Shown: positions 7,915 to 14,859 of the stretch, piece by piece | Layout: every line of letters begins with the position of its first letter | Position numbering within the stretch: the stretch's first letter is position 1 | Virus record (IMG/VR): IMGVR_UViG_3300009537_000160 | Location: 1-25,047 of that record | Direction: 5' to 3' (one strand) | DNA length: 25,047 nt | Origin: a virus | Notes under the pieces: model-generated | Database searches by the model: none | The model's input: only the letters and a program-made list of their open reading frames with translations | Told to the model about the DNA's origin: nothing | Position numbers and translations under genes: made by a program

Positions 7915-8415
7915 ATGAAGAAGAGTCTGTTTCTCCTGGTGGCCGCGCTCCTCTTAGTGGGAATGGGTCATCAGGCTTATGCGTTAAACGCGCCGGCGGA
8001 TACTGCGGAAAATCAGCAGGAGCAGTGGTTCGTCAGCGTGACCAACAATTCGGGAGGCAGCCTGAGCCACGGGCAGACCGTGGTTTGGAATGTCGACTCT
8101 GATTCGGGAGAAGTTCTGGGGGAGAGCGTGAAAACCCAGGCTTCGGCCAACCTGGAGATTGTTGCCGGGGTGGTTCCCGGAGCGCCCTATCTGAACACGC
8201 GCGGTCCTATTTTGGACGGCGAACGGTTTAAAATGCAGATTTGGGGCTATCACGGTTCTGTCGTGTCCGGTGCTTCGGCCGCGGAAGGGCAAGCCTTGGG
8301 AACCGCCGCTGCCTTGGGGGTGGCGGACGACGGAGACGGGTTAGGTGTGGCTTTGGTGGCAGATGCGGGCGGAACGGTTCAAGCCTTCATCAACGTCAAC
8401 GGAGGCGCACTGTAG
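7915..8415 (+). CDS. Signal-peptide-bearing beta protein, possible decoration protein
   Basis: The 166-residue product begins with a classic Sec signal: MKK, a Leu/Ala/Val core, and GHQAYA with likely cleavage after residue 23. The mature part is Gly/Ala/Val/Asp-rich and beta-predicted (WFVSVTNNSGGSLSHGQTVVW, then VAGVVPGAPY and a Gly-rich C-terminus) with no Cys. Its position after the capsid genes is typical of decoration or head-completion proteins, where a signal peptide is unexpected. The start has GGAGGGG upstream. It could instead be an envelope protein expressed late. Secretion is predicted from the sequence, and the virion role is inferred from the operon. Confidence 0.75.
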   Translation: MKKSLFLLVAALLLVGMGHQAYALNAPADTAENQQEQWFVSVTNNSGGSLSHGQTVVWNVDSDSGEVLGESVKTQASANLEIVAGVVPGAPYLNTRGPILDGERFKMQIWGYHGSVVSGASAAEGQALGTAAALGVADDGDGLGVALVADAGGTVQAFINVNGGAL

Positions 8416-8418
8416 TTT

Positions 8419-9441
8419 ATGTGGGTCTGGACACCTTGGGCGGCTTTACTGCTTCCCAAGGTGCCCGACCTTTTTTTGACTCAAACGGCCCTGGCGGCGG
8501 CCACCATCTTGGCGTGGTGGGGCTGGCATTATTATAAAAAGAACCTTCTGGATGTGCCCAAGTGGTGGCAGGCGTTCTTTCTCATAGCGGTTTTACTGCT
8601 TTTAGGCCATTGGTGGAGCGGGCACTTCAACGGGCAGTTCCGGTGGTGGCCTGTCTGGAGCGCGTTTTCACTTCTTTTGTTTACTTTGTGGCTCGCCGTT
8701 CCCCTGGACGTGAAACGGACTTCCCGGTTTATCGCTTGGATGGCGCTCTCGATTTCGCTGCACGTCCTTTTGGCCGAGGCGGGCGGGGTACAGTGGATGA
8801 AAAGCCTGCTTTCCTTCGGTTCGGTGTTCGGCAACCCCACGAATATGGGTGTCTGGCTCGTGCTCACCCTGCCGTGGGTCTGGAAAGCGAGGTTGTTTAA
8901 AGGATGGAGCGTCCTTCCCGTAGGGGCCGCGATTTACTTCAGCCACAGCGCGGCGGCGTACCTCGGGGCGGGATTGGCTTTCGTTTTGGTTATGCCCCGC
9001 AAGTCTTTTCAGATCGGGGCCGCGTGCGCCTTGGCCGCAGCGCTTGGATTCGGGGCCTATGCCCATCCTGATTTTTTCAGCTTGGGGGGGCGGCGGGAAA
9101 TGTGGAGCGCGCTTCCGAGTGTGTGGTACACGCACCACCTGACGGGGATCGGGTTCGGGACGTTCCGCCTGCTTGAGCTTCATAACATCTTCTCCTACAA
9201 CCAGGTGTGGGGGCATCCCTGGAACCTGCTCATCCGGTTAGCGGTGGAAGGGGGAGCCATCGGGGTAATGGGCGCGGTGTGGGGCGCTTGTTACGCGCCC
9301 TGGAAGGCATGGTGGCGGGTGCGGGAGACCCGCATGGCTTTGGTCTTATTTTCTTTAGTCTGTCTTTTAAGCTTGGGCGGAAGCGATTTGACCACGCTTT
9401 TAATCGGCACCTGGTGGATGAATCAAGGAGGCTGGACATGA
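8419..9441 (+). CDS. O-antigen polymerase/ligase-like membrane protein (Wzy/WaaL type)
   Basis: This 340-residue polytopic inner-membrane protein has roughly eight or nine hydrophobic segments and much Trp. Its motif order matches the O-antigen polymerase/ligase superfamily. FGNPTNMGVWL lies at about 137-147 with the family GN(P)-N pattern. A periplasmic-type segment GGRREMW..L at 223-231 runs into HLTGIGFGTF at 240-249, and HPWNLLIRLAVEGGAIG follows at 266-282 (usual pattern R..W, G.G.GtF, HN/H..N, E.G). Family members join or polymerise lipid-linked O-antigen in the periplasm. At 340 residues it is slightly short. It sits three bases after a head gene and shares an ATGA overlap with the next one, so it belongs to the structural operon. 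Confidence 0.75.
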   Translation: MWVWTPWAALLLPKVPDLFLTQTALAAATILAWWGWHYYKKNLLDVPKWWQAFFLIAVLLLLGHWWSGHFNGQFRWWPVWSAFSLLLFTLWLAVPLDVKRTSRFIAWMALSISLHVLLAEAGGVQWMKSLLSFGSVFGNPTNMGVWLVLTLPWVWKARLFKGWSVLPVGAAIYFSHSAAAYLGAGLAFVLVMPRKSFQIGAACALAAALGFGAYAHPDFFSLGGRREMWSALPSVWYTHHLTGIGFGTFRLLELHNIFSYNQVWGHPWNLLIRLAVEGGAIGVMGAVWGACYAPWKAWWRVRETRMALVLFSLVCLLSLGGSDLTTLLIGTWWMNQGGWT

Positions 9442-9785
9442 AGGGAACGATAGGTTTGATTCTTTTATTTTTGCTGTGCGCGTCCCCCGCTTCTGCGGAG
9501 CTTTCCGTGGGCGGGACCCGGATTTCCGAGGACAGCGTCATCGGGCCGAGCGGGAAACCCGTGTTGTTGTACGGCTGGTGCATGGTCTCCGGCGGCACCG
9601 CGGGCCAGGTGATCTTCCGGGACGGCACCTCGACTTCGGGTACGGCGCAGTTGACCGAAAACGGGACCGCGAGCCAGGGCGACACCGATGACCTGGGCGG
9701 CGCGGGCTTGATCTTTCCGAACGGGCTGTTCGCTGATATTGACGCCAATGTGTCTACGCTTGACGTGTATTACAAAAAGCGATAG
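9438..9785 (+). CDS. Exported small beta-sandwich protein, 115 aa
   Basis: ATG 9438 is set by GGAGG a few bases upstream and by the ATGA overlap with the polymerase-like gene. A signal peptide covers residues 1-20 (Leu-rich core, ASPASA, cleavage before ELS). The mature about 95 residues show the pattern of small phage beta-sandwich proteins: strands ending in QVIFRDGTSTSGTAQL, then GLIFPNGLFADIDANVSTLDVYY. I know such sequences as small virion-associated or decoration-like proteins of unknown precise role. The Cys in the signal region is not in a lipobox (LLC rather than AGC/GC). Confidence 0.7.
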   Translation: MKGTIGLILLFLLCASPASAELSVGGTRISEDSVIGPSGKPVLLYGWCMVSGGTAGQVIFRDGTSTSGTAQLTENGTASQGDTDDLGGAGLIFPNGLFADIDANVSTLDVYYKKR

Positions 9786-9794
9786 GAGGACAGA

Positions 9795-9941
9795 ATGGGC
9801 GGAGTGTACGTCAGTTATGGATCGGGTTTGAAGTTTCTCAAAGATTCCAAGGAACATCAAGCGTATCTGAAGACGTTGGGAGTCAAATCGGGAAAGCGGG
9901 CGGATAAAAAAAAGAAGCCCTCCAAGAAAAGGAGGAAGTGA
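9795..9941 (+). CDS. Lys-rich 48-residue protein
   Basis: This short gene begins at ATG 9795, five bases after AGGAGG. Its first half is ordinary (GGVYVSYGSGLKFLKDSKEH) and its end is strongly basic (KSGKRADKKKKPSKKRRK). That end could bind nucleic acid or acidic protein surfaces. It ends one base before the next ATG, with that gene's GGAGGAAG site embedded in its last codons. Function is unknown. Confidence 0.65.
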   Translation: MGGVYVSYGSGLKFLKDSKEHQAYLKTLGVKSGKRADKKKKPSKKRRK

Positions 9942-9942
9942 T

Positions 9943-10242
9943 ATGCCTCAGTGGGTTCATAAAGTCCAGGAAGACGGGACGGTACGGCGTTACCCTGCTT
10001 CCCCGGAAGCGAAAGTGATCGTTCAAGACAGGGGGTTCAAGCATTTAGGCTATATCCCCGTCCCGCCCTTGGGTGAAGGGGGCGCCGTGGCCGTGCATCC
10101 TTCGGGGCATCCCGTGGTCGAAGGCCCCGTGCACCAGTTCGCGCCCGAACCGAAAGAAAAGCCGCTTCAGGAACCTATGGAAGCCCCCGCTTCCAGCGCC
10201 CTGCCCAAGCGCAGGGGACGCCCGCCCAAGCCGGTGGCCTAA
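9943..10242 (+). CDS. Hypothetical protein with AT-hook-like tail, 99 aa
   Basis: The first 45 residues look folded (WVHKVQEDGTVRRYP, then a VIVQDRGFKHLGYI segment). The rest is Pro/Glu/Ala-rich and ends KRRGRPPKPVA. RGRP within a basic-proline context is the core of the AT-hook minor-groove DNA-binding motif, though such tails also occur in small phage head-tail proteins without proof of DNA binding. It has a strong ribosome site and ends exactly where the adaptor gene starts. Confidence 0.6.
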   Translation: MPQWVHKVQEDGTVRRYPASPEAKVIVQDRGFKHLGYIPVPPLGEGGAVAVHPSGHPVVEGPVHQFAPEPKEKPLQEPMEAPASSALPKRRGRPPKPVA

Positions 10243-11250
10243 ATGGCGCTTTTTGCAAACCTCGTCGCCCAGGTCAACCGCGACCTGAACAAAGTAGGCG
10301 CGGGAGGTGTTCAGACGACCCAGGCCAAGTTTTGGGTCAACCGTTCCCTTCACACGCTCCGCGGAGAAGCCCGGTGGGCGCCTTTAAGACGCAAACTGAC
10401 CTTAAGCACCGTGGCCTCCCAGGAAGAATACCGCCTGCCCATCGAGTGGGGAGACATAGGGCTTATGTGGCACGAGGGGTTCGGATATCCCTTCACCCTT
10501 GAGAATATCTCAGACCACTCTTTTTACGGCTTCGGGTTTGATCTGGACGTAACAGGCACTCCTAAATTTTACAGGCTTTGGGGCGAGAGCGGGGTCGAAG
10601 CCCAGCCTTCTTCGGCGAGTGTTATCACCGTGGTTTCAAGCGCTTCGAGCGGGGATAATACGCAGACCATCCGTATTCAGGGCATCGTGGGAGGCGTCCC
10701 GGACTTTGAGAATATCTCGCTCAACAACGACACCTCCGTCAACGGAACCAAATCCTTCACGCGCGTGGACCGGATTTCCAAGTCCGGTTCCACCAAGGGC
10801 CGCGTGACGGTAACTTCAAATGCCGCGGCGGTCACTGTGGCGACTTTCCCGGCGGGCGGTATTTATGACAGCTTAAGCTTCTTTTTAATGCAGCTGTGGC
10901 CCATTCCCGACGCAGTGCTCACCCTAAACGCCGAAACCTACCAGCGCGTTTACGACCTGGTGGACGATAACGATGTTTCTCCCTTCGGTCCTGAATTCGA
11001 CCAGGCAATCGTGATTTACGCGGATTACCTGGGCTCCCTTCAGGCCACCGTTACCAACCCCAACGCATCCGTTACCGCGGACGGGTTTTACAAGGCTTAC
11101 CTGCGCGAAGTGTCTCGCCTGAGAAGCCTCTTTGAGCGCAACGAGGACCGGGTGTTCGCCCTCCAGGAACGGGGCACGCCTCAAGCTTCCCGTTCCCGGG
11201 GGAGGGACTTCCTGTCCTTTGGACCCGGCTTTCCGAGGGTTTTTAGGTGA
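10243..11250 (+). CDS. Head-tail adaptor (neck) protein with beta-sandwich insert
   Basis: This 335-residue protein resembles podovirus neck adaptors in its parts: N-terminal helices (FANLVAQVNRDLN, FWVNRSLHTLRGEARWAPL), a strand pair ending YRLPIEWGD near 63-71, and a conserved C-terminal block with LTLNAETYQRVYDLVDDNDVSPFGPEF near 226-252 followed by helices. Between about residues 123 and 203 lies an Ig-like beta-sandwich insert (TQTIRIQGIVGG...ENISLNN...GRVTVTS). Adaptors of this kind bind the portal and close the head. There is no signal peptide and no Cys. It is followed by a four-base GTGA overlap with the tail protein gene. Confidence 0.72.
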   Translation: MALFANLVAQVNRDLNKVGAGGVQTTQAKFWVNRSLHTLRGEARWAPLRRKLTLSTVASQEEYRLPIEWGDIGLMWHEGFGYPFTLENISDHSFYGFGFDLDVTGTPKFYRLWGESGVEAQPSSASVITVVSSASSGDNTQTIRIQGIVGGVPDFENISLNNDTSVNGTKSFTRVDRISKSGSTKGRVTVTSNAAAVTVATFPAGGIYDSLSFFLMQLWPIPDAVLTLNAETYQRVYDLVDDNDVSPFGPEFDQAIVIYADYLGSLQATVTNPNASVTADGFYKAYLREVSRLRSLFERNEDRVFALQERGTPQASRSRGRDFLSFGPGFPRVFR

Positions 11251-12827
11251 GAGGCTTCTCTTTTCTCGCTGGTTTGCTTTTAATCGCTTCGCCGCTTTCG
11301 GCTCAGACGTCAGTTTCCTACGACTTCATCAACAACAACGGCGGCCTGAACACTTCTTCCAGCCCCCTCCAGGTCAAGCCCAACGAATCACCCGATCTTG
11401 CTAACGTCAACCTGACCCCGTTCGGTTCCATTATCAAAAGAAGTGGAAACACCCAACTGAACACTTCCGCTTTTTGCGGCGGGAACAGGTGGACGGGAAT
11501 GTATGATTACGTTCAGAAAGACGGAACTCATTACCTGATCGGCACCTGCGGGACGAAGTTCGGGAAAATGGATTCCCTCGACGGGACGTGGGACGATGTG
11601 ACGGGTTCCGTCACGATCACGGCGGGCAGTCTTTCCGACTTCGCGACCTTTAAAGACACGGTGCTGGTCACCAACGGCACGGACGCGCCGTTTCAATGGA
11701 CGGGTTCGGGCAGTGCCACGGCGATGACCGTTCCCACGGGCCTGACGCAGGCGAAGTTCATCGCTGTGTTTAAAAGCTATGTATTTTTAGCGAACGTGAC
11801 AGTCAGCGGTACAGCCCATCCTTCCCGTTTTTACTGGTCGCACGTGGACACGATTGACACCTGGACCGCAACGGACCTTGATGACATTGAACCCGATAAC
11901 GGCCAGACGATCACGGGCGTTGAAATCCTCGGGGACCGCCTGGTCTTTTACAAGGAGCAGACGATTTACAACACGATGTTCACGGGCGACGCCTTCATTC
12001 CTTTTATCACGCAGAAGTCCGATTCGGATGTGGGGTGCGTTTCAGGGTATTCCGTTCAGAACGTCAAAAATATCCATGTATTCGCCAGCCAGGACGGCAT
12101 CTATATTTATGACGGGGTGATCGCCACCAAGATCAGCGAGCGTATCAACACCGAAATCGATTCCTACAACAAGAACCTGTTCCCCGAAATTTCTTCCGCG
12201 GTATACCGCACGCTGAACCAGGTGTGGTTTACCTACGCCACTTCGGGTTCCTCGCAGACCGACCGCGTCATTATTTGGGACTACTTCCACAACGCCTGGC
12301 TGCGCCATCAGGGTATGGCGGTAAGCGTTCCGGTGCGGGTCTTTACCTCGGGCGGGGTGGAACGGCTTTATTGGGGGGACTACTCGGGGTTCGTGTACCA
12401 GGCGAACAGCGGAACGAAGGACACGCCCGGGGGCACGGATACCGCGATCACGTCTTACTACGTTACCAAGTGGTTTGATTTCGGGGATACGGCGTTTGCA
12501 AAGCGTGTCCCGAATCTTTATCTTTATATGGATGAGGTGGGGGATTATGACCTTTCGGTAAGCATAGCCCGCAATTTCCAGACGGGAACTTTTGAGACCC
12601 TTGCGGTCAGCATGTTTCAATCGGGGGGAATTGTGGGGACGGCGGTTGTCGGGACCGATACCGTGGGCGGTCAGGACGGCCTGGTCCGCAACATCGCCTG
12701 GCCGTCGCCCCTGACGGGGCAATTTTTGAGGTTCCGTTTTGAGAACTCCGTGATTAACGAGCCTTATGAACTGTTCGGGTTCCGGCCCGTGGTCGAGACT
12801 TCGGGGCTCGGGCGGCCCGATTTATGA
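11247..12827 (+). CDS. Putative beta-propeller tail (nozzle-type) protein with signal peptide
   Basis: The 526-residue protein carries the N-terminal signature of podovirus tail-hub/nozzle proteins: NNNGGLNTSSSPLQVKPNES, then a DLANVNLTPFGSIIKRSG stretch (usual pattern GGLN.. P..i..gEs..l.N....p.G.i.+R.G). A long run of repeated beta blades follows (WTGMYDYV, FATFKDTVLVTNG, VFLANV, FYWSHVD, IWDYFHNAWLRH). Unexpectedly it starts with a signal peptide (GTG start, Leu/Ala core, ASPLSA, cleavage before residue 20). Three Cys are present, near residues 77, 101 and 259. The gene overlaps its neighbours by four bases on both sides. Propeller and nozzle assignment comes from pattern and gene order. 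Confidence 0.72.
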   Translation: MRGFSFLAGLLLIASPLSAQTSVSYDFINNNGGLNTSSSPLQVKPNESPDLANVNLTPFGSIIKRSGNTQLNTSAFCGGNRWTGMYDYVQKDGTHYLIGTCGTKFGKMDSLDGTWDDVTGSVTITAGSLSDFATFKDTVLVTNGTDAPFQWTGSGSATAMTVPTGLTQAKFIAVFKSYVFLANVTVSGTAHPSRFYWSHVDTIDTWTATDLDDIEPDNGQTITGVEILGDRLVFYKEQTIYNTMFTGDAFIPFITQKSDSDVGCVSGYSVQNVKNIHVFASQDGIYIYDGVIATKISERINTEIDSYNKNLFPEISSAVYRTLNQVWFTYATSGSSQTDRVIIWDYFHNAWLRHQGMAVSVPVRVFTSGGVERLYWGDYSGFVYQANSGTKDTPGGTDTAITSYYVTKWFDFGDTAFAKRVPNLYLYMDEVGDYDLSVSIARNFQTGTFETLAVSMFQSGGIVGTAVVGTDTVGGQDGLVRNIAWPSPLTGQFLRFRFENSVINEPYELFGFRPVVETSGLGRPDL

Positions 12828-13108
12828 AGTTTCTGACGGGGTTGGCGGCTGGAATTCTGCTCTCGGTGCCCCTGGTTTCTTTCGCGGATTTCGTGGTCAA
12901 GGATTTTCACCTGGAGAACCGCAGAGCGGATTGGTTCCTCGATCAATTAGTGAACCGGGTGAATGATATGACTAAAGTGAGCACCTATACGGTGACGAAC
13001 GGAACCACGGACCGGACGTATGACGCGGACGCGACGGGTACGGCGGAATTGGCGGACGTGCTTTCAACTTTGATCTCGGATTTACAAGGGGCTCAGGTGC
13101 TTAAATGA
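12824..13108 (+). CDS. Exported small tail-region protein, 94 aa
   Basis: A signal peptide spans residues 1-21 (VPLVSFA, cleavage before DF). The mature about 73 residues end in YTVTNGTTDRTYDADATGTAELADVLSTLISDL. That block is frequent in short phage tail proteins or at the N-terminus of fibre proteins, where the usual version has no signal peptide. It has ATGA overlaps with both neighbours, so it is tightly coupled to the tail genes. A role as a fibre adaptor or trimeric connector is plausible but unproven. Confidence 0.7.
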   Translation: MKFLTGLAAGILLSVPLVSFADFVVKDFHLENRRADWFLDQLVNRVNDMTKVSTYTVTNGTTDRTYDADATGTAELADVLSTLISDLQGAQVLK

Positions 13109-13938
13109 AAAGAAATCTTTTGGTTCTGTTTGCGGCTTTGGCTTGGATAAATATGGGCGCGGCTTCGGACTACGTCCGGCAGACGACGTGGAGCACCGGA
13201 GATTTGATTACCGCCAATAAACTGAACGCCGACCCCGATGAGACGGCGCGTATCTTCGGCACCAACTCCAACGGAATAATCGCTAACGGCAACATCGCTT
13301 CGGGTGCCGCGATTGCCGAAAGCAAAATCGCCTTCTCGACCACGGGCCACGATCATGACGGGACGGATGATGCCTGGATTGTCGACGGCCAAGCCAAGCT
13401 TTCCCATGTCACGAGCAATATCTGGACTATCGGGGACGGCAACGACGTGGACCATCGTTTTCGGGTCAACAACGGGGACGCTGCGCTGCCTGAAATCCGT
13501 TACAATGCGACTGACAGTGATTGGGAATTTTCTAATGATGGTTCTACTTTTACAAACATCAGCGCAGCGATTTCCCAGGCTGTCCAGGCCGATATTGAAG
13601 CGGAAACGAATGAAGATACCTATATTCCTCCTGATCTTGTAAAACATTCTCCCGGGGCAGCAAAAGCATGGTGCAGTATTCTCGCGGCTGGAACGCTGGA
13701 AAGCCCAAGCTATAATGTCACAAGTGTTACTGACACAGGGACTGGAGATCGTACCATTGTATGGGCCACTGATTTTTCAGGGGCAGTCTATGTGATGGCA
13801 GCCTCGGTCATGCAGGACACGGAAGTTTTCCCACACTTTGATTCACTGGCTGTGGGAAGCGTCCGGCATGCCATCACCAATTCTTCCAGCACTTTAGTCG
13901 ATATTGCCACTGCCGTAGCCGCTTTTGGAGATCAATAA
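13105..13938 (+). CDS. Tail-fibre-like protein with signal peptide
   Basis: This 277-residue fibre-like protein has an N-terminal hydrophobic signal (MKRN, Leu/Ala core, about residue 20), then W.TGDLITANKLN (29-41), repeated NG/ASG/AESKI turns and GHDHDG at 81-86, all typical of tail-fibre shafts. The C-terminal part (about 160-277) has HSPGAAKAW near 181-189 and YNVTSVTDTGTGD near 203-215, a C-terminal fibre domain I recognise from other phages. Base composition drops sharply near nucleotide 13,500 (residue about 132): 35 of 60 bases are G/C in 13441-13500 against 21 of 60 in 13501-13560. This suggests a mosaic join between shaft and tip. Confidence 0.78.
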   Translation: MKRNLLVLFAALAWINMGAASDYVRQTTWSTGDLITANKLNADPDETARIFGTNSNGIIANGNIASGAAIAESKIAFSTTGHDHDGTDDAWIVDGQAKLSHVTSNIWTIGDGNDVDHRFRVNNGDAALPEIRYNATDSDWEFSNDGSTFTNISAAISQAVQADIEAETNEDTYIPPDLVKHSPGAAKAWCSILAAGTLESPSYNVTSVTDTGTGDRTIVWATDFSGAVYVMAASVMQDTEVFPHFDSLAVGSVRHAITNSSSTLVDIATAVAAFGDQ

Positions 13939-13939
13939 C

Positions 13940-14533
13940 ATGAAACATTTTTTCATACTTCCACTCTTTCTACTCCTTGCCTTTTCCGTTCAGGCCCAAG
14001 AGTGTGCTATTTTTACGACTGCAGACGGAAAGGTAGGCCGTGTTACCTTTGATTCTCAATCTGCTCAATCTAAGACCGAAGTGATCCGAGCATCTATCAA
14101 AGCGGTCAATAAAAGTATTATGGGAAACGCCTTTGATCCCGTAGTTCATTTAGACCATGTGCCCTTTACATTGTTGGATGACTCTCAACTCCCCATGTGG
14201 TTCAGAGGGGACGCAACGGTGAAAGATCGCTTTGAAAACTTTCGTGACGCGGCTGAATGGGATGGCGTGAAAATCAAGATCAATATGGACAAAGCGAAAA
14301 TCATCCATCGGGACCGGATTTTAAAAGCGCAATCCTATGAGTTAAAAAGACTTAAGAACGATTTCATAGATGCGCTTCAAGTCGGGGATACGGTGGAGCA
14401 GAACCGGTTGAGCACGCTTTCGCAGAAAGTGAAAAACGCTCAGATACCAGATATGTCTCAGGTGACTACGGTGAGCGAGTTGAATGCTGTGTGGCCCGCG
14501 GATGTGCCACCAGACCCGGATGCGCCCCAGTAG
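13940..14533 (+). CDS. Exported protein of unknown function, 197 aa
   Basis: I start at ATG 13940, nine bases after GGAG, which gives a clean signal peptide (MKHFFILPLF, then SVQA, cleavage before QE). The mature part begins ECAIF and is mixed alpha/beta, with several helices (KTEVIRASIKAVNK, SYELKRLKNDFIDAL, NRLSTLSQKVKNA). It ends in an acidic proline tail. No family is recognised. GC is low compared with most of the window (24 of 60 in 14041-14100), continuing the dip that begins inside the fibre gene. It may be a fibre chaperone or a receptor-related accessory brought in with the fibre tip, which is inference. Confidence 0.68.
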   Translation: MKHFFILPLFLLLAFSVQAQECAIFTTADGKVGRVTFDSQSAQSKTEVIRASIKAVNKSIMGNAFDPVVHLDHVPFTLLDDSQLPMWFRGDATVKDRFENFRDAAEWDGVKIKINMDKAKIIHRDRILKAQSYELKRLKNDFIDALQVGDTVEQNRLSTLSQKVKNAQIPDMSQVTTVSELNAVWPADVPPDPDAPQ

Positions 14534-14556
14534 ATACGGGGTTCATTTTTGAAATC

Positions 14557-14859
14557 ATGCGTTTTGAAAACGATCCGAAAGACCACGGCACGCGGCTGAA
14601 CTATTATGAAGAGGGCGTTCAGAAAGGCACTTTGGTATATGACTGGGTCACCTCGCTTCTGGACATCTGGCTCTGTGACCACAAGGGCGTAAAAACGAAG
14701 GGAGACGTTTTGTACATTTCCGACCTTGAAATTGAACCGGGAGACCCGAAAAGAATCTGGCGGTTCAAGAAAATGCTTCCGAGACACCAATGGATTTGCG
14801 GTTTGAAGGATAAAACGTATTTAATCGCACCGTATGGGCTTCCCGAGGGCTTCATCTAA
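14557..14859 (+). CDS. Hypothetical protein, 100 aa
   Basis: This soluble protein of unknown function starts MRFENDPKDHG and contains YEEGVQKGTLVYDWVTSLLDIW, VLYISDLEIEPGDPKRIWRFKKM and a Gly/Pro C-terminus. The ATG at 14557 lacks a strong ribosome site. A GTG at 14491 in the same frame would overlap the preceding gene and add a Cys/Pro-rich, unlikely N-terminus. Its stop overlaps the next ATG by one base (TAATG). GC returns to about half here (30 of 60 in 14581-14640). Confidence 0.55.
   Translation: MRFENDPKDHGTRLNYYEEGVQKGTLVYDWVTSLLDIWLCDHKGVKTKGDVLYISDLEIEPGDPKRIWRFKKMLPRHQWICGLKDKTYLIAPYGLPEGFI

Noticed and set aside
9207-9437. N-terminal extension of the 9438 gene
   Set aside because: The upstream part overlaps the polymerase-like gene. 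ATG 9438 has GGAGG and an ATGA overlap, and gives a perfect signal peptide.
9438-9500. Lipoprotein signal in the 115-residue exported protein (and the similar Cys at 23722)
   Set aside because: The residues before the Cys are Leu-Leu, not the Ala/Gly required by a lipobox. A standard signal peptidase I site follows.
13093-13647. Leftward frame (184 codons) opposite the fibre gene
   Set aside because: There is no domain or ribosome site, and the sense strand carries a recognised fibre pattern. It is an antisense effect.
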